DNA of 6,072 bases from CAWBCI01 sp963787195 (GTDB taxonomy: Bacteria; Bacteroidota; Bacteroidia; Bacteroidales; JAGOPY01). The translations under genes were made by a program, and so were the position numbers. This document shows positions 1 through 4,539 of this stretch, piece after piece. The notes under the pieces were generated by a model. It did no database searches. It saw only the letters and a list, made by a program, of their open reading frames with translations, and had not been told where the DNA came from. Position 1 is the stretch's first letter, and each line of letters opens with the position of its first letter. The stretch lies in contig CAWBCI010000021.1 in the NCBI GenBank assembly GCA_963787195.1, forward strand, positions 1 through 6,072. Direction: 5' to 3'.

Positions 1-1
1 C

Positions 2-778
2 GGACCTGAATTAGTTTATAATCATGTTGATCCCGGAGAAGGATTTAAAGCGGATTACATTACAGCCATTAACGGACTGGGAATAGAAGAGCTTTTTTAT
101 AACGGCACATATGCCCCTGACCAGGAGAGAATAGGCATACTCCGGCAAATTCCTTCCGCTAAAAAAGTCATGGTTGCAGAATACATTTCTGACAATTCCT
201 ATTTTTCCGATGCAGTTCAGAAAAACAGTGACGAAGGTTTTGTGAGTTTCATAAGGACGCAGGATAATTACGATTACCACCGGATACCGGATACGGTCAA
301 TAATGAAAATAGCAATGATATAAATACCCTGGGGGATATCCAAAATTATCTCTACCTGATCAATCCGGATGAATTTACAAGCCGGCAAGCCTACCTGGAT
401 TCTCTGGCCTCTACAAATTTCGATCTTCTCCTCATTGACCTGTTTTACCAGGACAAGGCCCTGGAAAAAAGTGAAATTGAACAGCTCAAAACCAAGGCAA
501 ACGGGGCAAAACGCCTGGTGATAGCTTATATGAACATTGGTTCCGCCGAGAATTACCGCTATTACTGGAAATCTGACTGGAAGCTGCATCATCCCGACTG
601 GCTTAAAAAACCTTATGAAGGCTATTCAGATGAAATATGGGTTGAATTCTGGAATGATGAATGGAAGAATATCATTTACGGGAATGATGCATCATATACC
701 AAAAAGATCCTGAATGCCGGTTTTGACGGGGCCTACCTTGATAACACCGAGGCTTATTATTTCCTCTACTTTGAATAA
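2..778 (+). CDS. GH114-like (TM1410/MJ1477 family) glycoside hydrolase, 3' part
   Basis: The frame is open from base 2 with no start in view, so the gene begins left of the window; 258 residues are visible, ending at TAA. The second half carries the signatures of the TM1410/MJ1477 family, related to GH114 endo-alpha-1,4-polygalactosaminidases, a TIM-barrel fold: FDLLLIDLF, then KRLVIAYMNIGSAENYRYYW, WVEFWNDEWKNIIYG and AGFDGAYLDNTEAYYF. The Glu of GSAEN and Asp of AYLDN are the likely active-site acids. The first half (GLGIEELFYNGTY, KKVMVAEYISD, GFVSFIRTQDNYDY) resembles what normally comes after YLD in this family, so the segments appear in swapped order: a tandem second domain cut short, or a permuted barrel. 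Some databases label this family 'cysteinyl-tRNA synthetase-related', a historical misnomer. The likely role is cleavage of an extracellular galactosamine-type polysaccharide, but the substrate is inferred. An intrinsic terminator follows eight bases after the stop, so the short C-terminus looks natural. Confidence 0.8.
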   Translation, partial: GPELVYNHVDPGEGFKADYITAINGLGIEELFYNGTYAPDQERIGILRQIPSAKKVMVAEYISDNSYFSDAVQKNSDEGFVSFIRTQDNYDYHRIPDTVNNENSNDINTLGDIQNYLYLINPDEFTSRQAYLDSLASTNFDLLLIDLFYQDKALEKSEIEQLKTKANGAKRLVIAYMNIGSAENYRYYWKSDWKLHHPDWLKKPYEGYSDEIWVEFWNDEWKNIIYGNDASYTKKILNAGFDGAYLDNTEAYYFLYFE

Positions 779-785
779 TGGCAGG

Positions 786-809
786 AAAGGATCAAAGGTC
801 CTTTTTTTT
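786..809 (+). terminator. Rho-independent terminator of the GH114-like gene
   Basis: AAAGGATC (786-793), an AAA loop and GGTCCTTT (797-804) form an 8-bp stem with one G-T wobble, and the T run continues unbroken from 802 to 809. It lies just after the hydrolase stop, and its T tract touches the stop codon of the converging Hsp31-like gene. Read on the minus strand the stem is followed by CCTGCC rather than a U run, so it should end transcription well only in the plus direction. Confidence 0.75.
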
Positions 810-1608
810 ATTTATTCTGAAGTTGATTTAAAACTTCTTCGCCCACTTTGGTGGCTGATTGGGGATTCTGTCCGGTGATCAGCCTGCCATCATGTTCAAC
901 ATGTTCCTTCCAGTTTGGGCCGCAGCTGTATTCAGCACCCCTTTCCTTCAACTTGTCTTCAAGCAGGAAAGGTACGGCTTTATCCAGTTTCACAGCCTTT
1001 TCCTCCCCATTGCTGAAGCCAGCCACCCTTTTACCTGCAATGAGGTATGAACCATCGTCCAGCTTAATGTTCACCAGGCCTGCCGGGCCGTGGCAAACAG
1101 CACTCACAACCCCCTCATTCTCATAAATTTTAGCTGCAATTTTAGCTAGTTCCTTATTTTGGGGGAAGTCCCACATGGCCCCATGCCCACCAACAAAATG
1201 TATGGCCACATAATCAGCCGGATTCACTTCCGAAGGTTTCATAGTATTATTGATCTTCTCCTGGATTTCCTTGTTTTCCCAGAATTCCTTATTTACAGGG
1301 TCTTTCAGATCGAAGCCGTCGACCGGGCATTTTCCTCCCAGGGGGCTTACAAAATCTATTTCGTAATGATCTTTCAGGATTTCCCAGGGATGGGCTGCTT
1401 CCGAAAGGAAAAAACCGGTCTTGATCCCGGTATTCCCTTTCTGGTCGTGATTGGTAAGTACGAAAAGAATTTTTTGCCTTTTCAGCATGGCATTTCCTCC
1501 TTTAACAATTCTTGATTCTTTCATAGATTGTGATACTGCTTTTTCCGTCAGGATGCTCAGTGATAATAGCAGCAAAACAAGTAAGGCAGCATATTTCTTC
1601 TTGCTCAT
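808..1608 (-). CDS. Exported Hsp31-like DJ-1/PfpI superfamily protein (type 1 glutamine amidotransferase-like)
   Basis: This 266-residue protein closely follows yeast Hsp31 (YDR533C), a glutathione-independent glyoxalase III that turns methylglyoxal into lactate and is also described as a chaperone/deglycase. Visible family sites are Glu70 in FFLSEAAHPW, GGHGAMWDFP (140-149), the nucleophile elbow AVCHGP with Cys172-His173, GFSNGEE with Glu203 as probable third member of the triad, and DGRLITGQNPQSA near the end. The first 28 residues are a signal peptide (KKK, a run of Leu, then AVS-QS as probable signal peptidase I site; no lipobox Cys), so the full product should be periplasmic or outside the inner membrane. 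The ATG overlaps the stop of the aldo/keto reductase. A second ATG at codon 41 has a strong ribosome site and would give a 226-residue cytosolic form, close to the size of yeast Hsp31. Methylglyoxal activity is inferred from family. Confidence 0.88.
   Translation of the reverse strand: MSKKKYAALLVLLLLSLSILTEKAVSQSMKESRIVKGGNAMLKRQKILFVLTNHDQKGNTGIKTGFFLSEAAHPWEILKDHYEIDFVSPLGGKCPVDGFDLKDPVNKEFWENKEIQEKINNTMKPSEVNPADYVAIHFVGGHGAMWDFPQNKELAKIAAKIYENEGVVSAVCHGPAGLVNIKLDDGSYLIAGKRVAGFSNGEEKAVKLDKAVPFLLEDKLKERGAEYSCGPNWKEHVEHDGRLITGQNPQSATKVGEEVLNQLQNK
1486..1503 (-). promoter_or_regulatory. Strong internal ribosome binding site and alternative ATG in the Hsp31-like gene
   Basis: On the minus strand AAAGGAGG (1503-1496) stands seven bases before ATG (1488-1486), which is Met41 of the long frame. 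This is an almost ideal Shine-Dalgarno at ideal spacing, and Met41 sits just before the conserved first beta strand (KILFVLTNH). It would start a product without the signal peptide. Shine-Dalgarno sites are generally weak in Bacteroidota, so its use needs proof. Confidence 0.5.
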
Positions 1609-1625
1609 AGTTTTTCCACTTCCTT
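1605..1625 (-). promoter_or_regulatory. ATGA stop-start overlap with upstream ribosome site (translational coupling)
   Basis: The reductase stop TGA (1607-1605) and the Hsp31-like ATG (1608-1606) share an ATGA overlap. On the minus strand the purine-rich AAGGAAGTGG (1625-1616) precedes this ATG with seven bases between, inside the reductase's last codons. This supports the long, signal-peptide start and one shared transcript with coupled translation. Confidence 0.65.
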
Positions 1626-2588
1626 ATTTATGAAATCCAGTTCTTCCTTACTCAGTTTAATATCGGCCGCTTTTGCATTTTCGACCGACTGACGGGCATT
1701 CCGGGCACCGGCCAGGGCGATGGTAATTCCTGGCCTTTCTATGGTCCACCGCAGGACGAATTGGGCAAGTGTGGCGCCTTTTTCATCGGCTATAGGTTTT
1801 ATTTTTTCCAGGAATGCATTGGTTTTACGTATGCTTTCGTCTGTGAAAAATTGATTGTTCGCGCGATGATCTCCTTTCTGAAACTCGTAGCCTGGTTTCA
1901 TTTTCCCGGTAAGGAGCCCCCTTTCCATAGGGCTGTATGCCAAAACGGAAAGCTTGTTTTTTATGCAATAGGGTAGGGCATCCTTTTCGACTCCCCGGTT
2001 AACCATGCTGAAAGGGATCTGATCCGTTACCAGATTCAAAGTTTCGCCGGCTTCTGCCATGAGTTTTGCATTATAATTACAAGCCCCAGAATAACGAACC
2101 TTTCCTTGCCGGATAAGCTTTTCGACAGCTTCGAAAGTTTCACTGACAGGAGTTGTGGGATCAGGCCAGTGTAGCTGATATAGATCTATATAATCGGTCC
2201 CAAGCCGCTTCAGGCTGTTCTCACATTCCTTAATTATACTTTCTTTTCCGGCATACCTGTATATTTCAATAGGATTGCCCTCATTATCCCTGCTCTTAAA
2301 ATCAAAATTCCCTTTGGCCAAATCCCAGCGCATACCAAATTTGGTAAGGATCTGGACTTTATCCCTGGGGATTCCCTTTATGGCTTCCCCGACTATTTCT
2401 TCGCTTGTACCCTGACCATAAATCGGAGCCGTATCAATGGAAGTCATTCCTTCTTCATAAGCTGCCCTGATAGCTTCTATGGCCTCTTTCCGGTCGGTGC
2501 TTCCCCACATCCAGCCACCCGCTGCCCATGCACCGAATGTTATGACGGATACCTTTAAGTCTGAATCTGCTAATTGCCTGTATTCCAT
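1605..2588 (-). CDS. Aldo/keto reductase (NADPH-dependent oxidoreductase, AKR11/13-like)
   Basis: This 327-residue protein has the usual length for a single-domain (beta/alpha)8 aldo/keto reductase. The catalytic tetrad is visible as Asp52 and Tyr57 (in SIDTAPIYGQGTSEEIVG), Lys83 (ILTKFG) and His140 (YQLHWPDP). Cofactor-binding parts are AYSPMERGLLTGK (217-229) and the C-terminal AGARNARQSVENA (293-305), whose Arg/Asn pattern fits a preference for NADPH. It resembles the bacterial IolS/YhdN-type reductases (AKR11 and neighbours), which are cytosolic and reduce aldehydes and ketones to alcohols; the natural substrate cannot be told. It is the first gene of an operon with the Hsp31-like gene, which points to clearance of reactive carbonyls such as methylglyoxal. 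The leader before ATG is A/T-rich (AAAAATTATTAA) without a Shine-Dalgarno, as is common in Bacteroidota. No missing residues or frame damage were seen. Confidence 0.92.
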   Translation of the reverse strand: MEYRQLADSDLKVSVITFGAWAAGGWMWGSTDRKEAIEAIRAAYEEGMTSIDTAPIYGQGTSEEIVGEAIKGIPRDKVQILTKFGMRWDLAKGNFDFKSRDNEGNPIEIYRYAGKESIIKECENSLKRLGTDYIDLYQLHWPDPTTPVSETFEAVEKLIRQGKVRYSGACNYNAKLMAEAGETLNLVTDQIPFSMVNRGVEKDALPYCIKNKLSVLAYSPMERGLLTGKMKPGYEFQKGDHRANNQFFTDESIRKTNAFLEKIKPIADEKGATLAQFVLRWTIERPGITIALAGARNARQSVENAKAADIKLSKEELDFINKEVEKL

Positions 2589-2626
2589 TTAATAATTTTT
2601 AGTTTCAGTTGTAAATACCATGATCA

Positions 2627-2655
2627 CAATATTAGTTTACTAATCAGATAAACAA
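2627..2655 (-). promoter_or_regulatory. Candidate Bacteroidota-type promoter of the reductase operon
   Basis: Reading the minus strand, TTG (2655-2653) stands 18 bases before TAATATTG (2634-2627), one mismatch from the Bacteroidota -7 box TAnnTTTG with its TTG-type -33 box. Transcription would begin about 35 bases before the reductase ATG. The match is partial and A/T-rich DNA gives such matches by chance, so this is tentative. Confidence 0.3.
2631..2644. promoter_or_regulatory. Palindrome overlapping the candidate promoter (possible operator)
   Basis: ATTAGT-TT-ACTAAT is an inverted repeat with 6-bp perfect arms and a 2-base centre. It covers the upstream edge of the proposed -7 box and part of the spacer, where a dimeric repressor could block RNA polymerase. 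No regulator gene is in the window to pair with it. Confidence 0.3.
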
Positions 2656-2705
2656 CCTGAGAGGGTTTTAGTTTAGACTTTAGCTTAAGGCGAGTCGGTT
2701 GGGAA

Positions 2706-2733
2706 CAGTCGTCAGTCTTCAGTCGTCAGTCAT
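2706..2733. repeat. Tandem 7-mer repeat, four copies of CAGTCNT
   Basis: Four abutting units read CAGTCGT, CAGTCTT, CAGTCGT, CAGTCAT. They can also be read as two 14-mers that differ at one base. They lie between the kinase stop and the reductase start, outside any coding frame I can support. No protein or RNA function is evident. Confidence 0.85.
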
Positions 2734-2774
2734 GCAATCTTATACAGCGATTGGCAGTGTAGTAATCAGAATCT

Positions 2775-2806
2775 TTATCACCTTTCCACCTTATCACCTT
2801 ATCACT
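2775..2806. repeat. Tandem 8-mer repeat, four copies of TTATCACC
   Basis: Four abutting units read TTATCACC, TTTCCACC, TTATCACC, TTATCACT. The array ends 14 bases from the kinase stop codon and is unrelated in sequence to the 7-mer array about 40 bases away. No hairpin with a U run, hence no classic kinase terminator, is visible here. Confidence 0.85.
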
Positions 2807-2820
2807 TTCCCTAATATCTG

Positions 2821-4539
2821 TCAGCTATCCAGCACTTCTCTGATTACCTTCAGCACTTCAACCGGTGTATAAGGCTTTTGGATAAAGCTTTTGGCTCCGG
2901 CTGCATACAATTCAGGTTTTAATTCGGGGTTGATGAAGCCACTGGCTATAATGACTTTAGCCCTGGGGTCAAGACTCATAATTTTTTTAAGAACTTCTGC
3001 TCCGCCCAGTTTGGGCAGGCCTATATCAAGGATTATAATATCAATTTCGTGCTGGTTCTGCTTGTGTTTTTGTACTCCTTCTTCTCCGTTATGGGCGGTC
3101 ATGACTTTATAACCTTTTGATTCGAGGCTGGCCTGCAGCAAGTCGCTCAGCATAGCTTCATCTTCTATCAGGAAAACGGTTTCAAGGCCGCCAGGAACTT
3201 CTTCGATGGGGCCATGAGAGAGATGCCCTTTTTCCAAACTATTGACAGGCAGGGGGAAATAGATGAGGAATTCCGTTCCTTTTCCGGTTTCACTCAATAC
3301 TTCAATAAAGCCCAGATGGTTTTCTACAATACTGTAAACCAGTGAAAGACCCAGTCCTGTCCCTTTGCCAATCTCTTTAGTGGTAAAAAAGGGTTCGAAT
3401 ATCCGAAGCCGGGTTTTCTCATCCATACCCATTCCATTGTCAGCTATCCGGATGAGTATGTATTTATCGGCTTGAGCCTCAGGAAACTTTAATTTGATAT
3501 AATGCTTTTCAATTGTTGAAGTCGAAATTTCAAGTATTCCTCCTGAAGGCATTGCATCTCTGGAATTAACAAAGATGTTAATAAGGATTTGATGAATCTG
3601 TGTCGAATCAGCATTGATGGAAGGGAGCTCCGCTTGCAGTTTTGTTTTAATTTCAATATTTCTTGGGAAGGTTTCGAGCATCAGTTTCATTACTTCTGCT
3701 ATAACATCATTTATCTTCACTGATTCGACTTGAGTATCGGTTTTTCTTGCGAAGGTGAGTAATTGCGTGACCAGTGAAGCACCGCGTTCTGTTGCCTTTG
3801 TAATTGCATCAATACTTTTGAGGAATTTCTCCGGATCCGATTTGTAGTACTTAAGGATCGTAGTATGCCCCAGGATGATCCCCAGGAGGTTATTAAAGTC
3901 ATGTGCTATACCTCCGGCCAAAGTTCCCAGACTATCCATTTTCATAGCCTGTAAAAACTGGGCTTCCAGTTCTTTCCTCCGGGTATCGTCAATAATGAAG
4001 CCAAGGATTTGAGAAATTTCCCCTTTTTCATCAAAAATTCCAATCATACTTTCTATGAGATGTATTTTTCGACCATCAATAGTATTGGCATCATATTCAA
4101 AATTTTTAAGTTTTTTTTCAATATGGAGTCTTTCCATGAGTTTATTCCTGGATTTCTCTGAATTATAAAATGATAGAGCAGATGTATTAAGTGCTTCCTC
4201 CTTTGATTTTATGCCGAAGATTTTCAGAAAGGCCTGGTTACATTCAAGAATTTTTCCTTCCGGAGTCGAAATGAAAGCTGCTGCAAGGTCCTGTTCAAAA
4301 AATCGGCGGTGCCATTCCTCGCTTTTACGGAGTTTTTCTTCGGCCATTTTTCGTTCAGTGATATCCCTGATAACTGCCAGGACCCTTCCTTTTCCTCCTA
4401 ATTCGGTAATTTTCAGATTGATCTCGACCCAGAAATTTTCCCCATTTTTCTTTTTCGACAACCATTCAAATGTTCGTCCTTCCTTTTCCTGAATATTGGG
4501 ATTAAACTCGGGTTGTTCTTCCTGCTTATAAACAAAGTA
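2821..4539 (-). CDS. Hybrid sensor histidine kinase, C-terminal part (end of one PAS, one more PAS, HisKA, HATPase, receiver), frameshifted from its N-terminal part
   Basis: This frame continues the upstream PAS-array protein after a one-base lesion at about 4540; 572 residues are coded from the lesion to TGA. Numbering from the TTG at 4461: the remainder of a PAS (1-38, ending IRDITERK), a further PAS (about 47-160), the H box GGIAHDFNN with phospho-acceptor His187, the N box VNSRDAMPSGG (Asn299), G1 DNGMGM (341-346), F box IFEPFFTTK (354-362), and G2 GKGTGLGLS (365-373). A linker leads to a receiver domain with acidic pocket Glu433-Asp434, phospho-acceptor Asp479 (ILDIGLP), Ser507 and Lys529 (IQKP). 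All catalytic residues are intact. The HDFNN H box fits the NtrB-like (HPK4) class. There is no membrane segment and no DNA-binding output domain, so the receiver probably passes phosphate to a separate protein or controls the kinase. The TTG at 4461 lies inside the conserved EWLSKKKNGE motif and is not a credible start. Confidence 0.88.
   Translation of the reverse strand, partial: YFVYKQEEQPEFNPNIQEKEGRTFEWLSKKKNGENFWVEINLKITELGGKGRVLAVIRDITERKMAEEKLRKSEEWHRRFFEQDLAAAFISTPEGKILECNQAFLKIFGIKSKEEALNTSALSFYNSEKSRNKLMERLHIEKKLKNFEYDANTIDGRKIHLIESMIGIFDEKGEISQILGFIIDDTRRKELEAQFLQAMKMDSLGTLAGGIAHDFNNLLGIILGHTTILKYYKSDPEKFLKSIDAITKATERGASLVTQLLTFARKTDTQVESVKINDVIAEVMKLMLETFPRNIEIKTKLQAELPSINADSTQIHQILINIFVNSRDAMPSGGILEISTSTIEKHYIKLKFPEAQADKYILIRIADNGMGMDEKTRLRIFEPFFTTKEIGKGTGLGLSLVYSIVENHLGFIEVLSETGKGTEFLIYFPLPVNSLEKGHLSHGPIEEVPGGLETVFLIEDEAMLSDLLQASLESKGYKVMTAHNGEEGVQKHKQNQHEIDIIILDIGLPKLGGAEVLKKIMSLDPRAKVIIASGFINPELKPELYAAGAKSFIQKPYTPVEVLKVIREVLDS

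Noticed and set aside
11..592. Minus-strand open frame of 193 codons opposite the hydrolase
   Set aside because: It is antisense to a gene with clear GH114-family motifs, and its own translation shows no recognisable domain.
170..778. Hydrolase gene starting at ATG 170
   Set aside because: The frame is open without stops to base 2 and the upstream part shows family-like segments, so this Met is internal.
786..809. Bidirectional terminator serving both converging genes
   Set aside because: On the minus strand the stem is followed by CCTGCC, not a U run, so only plus-strand termination is supported.
848..1515. Plus-strand open frames opposite the Hsp31-like gene
   Set aside because: Antisense shadows of a well-supported protein; no motifs and no ribosome sites of note.
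2706..2806. CRISPR array
   Set aside because: Units are 7 and 8 bases and abut directly, with no spacers and no cas genes.
2821..4461. Separate kinase gene starting at TTG 4461
   Set aside because: The TTG encodes the Leu of the conserved EWLSKKKNGE motif in mid-PAS, and the homologous frame continues upstream to about 4539; it is the downstream half of one broken gene.
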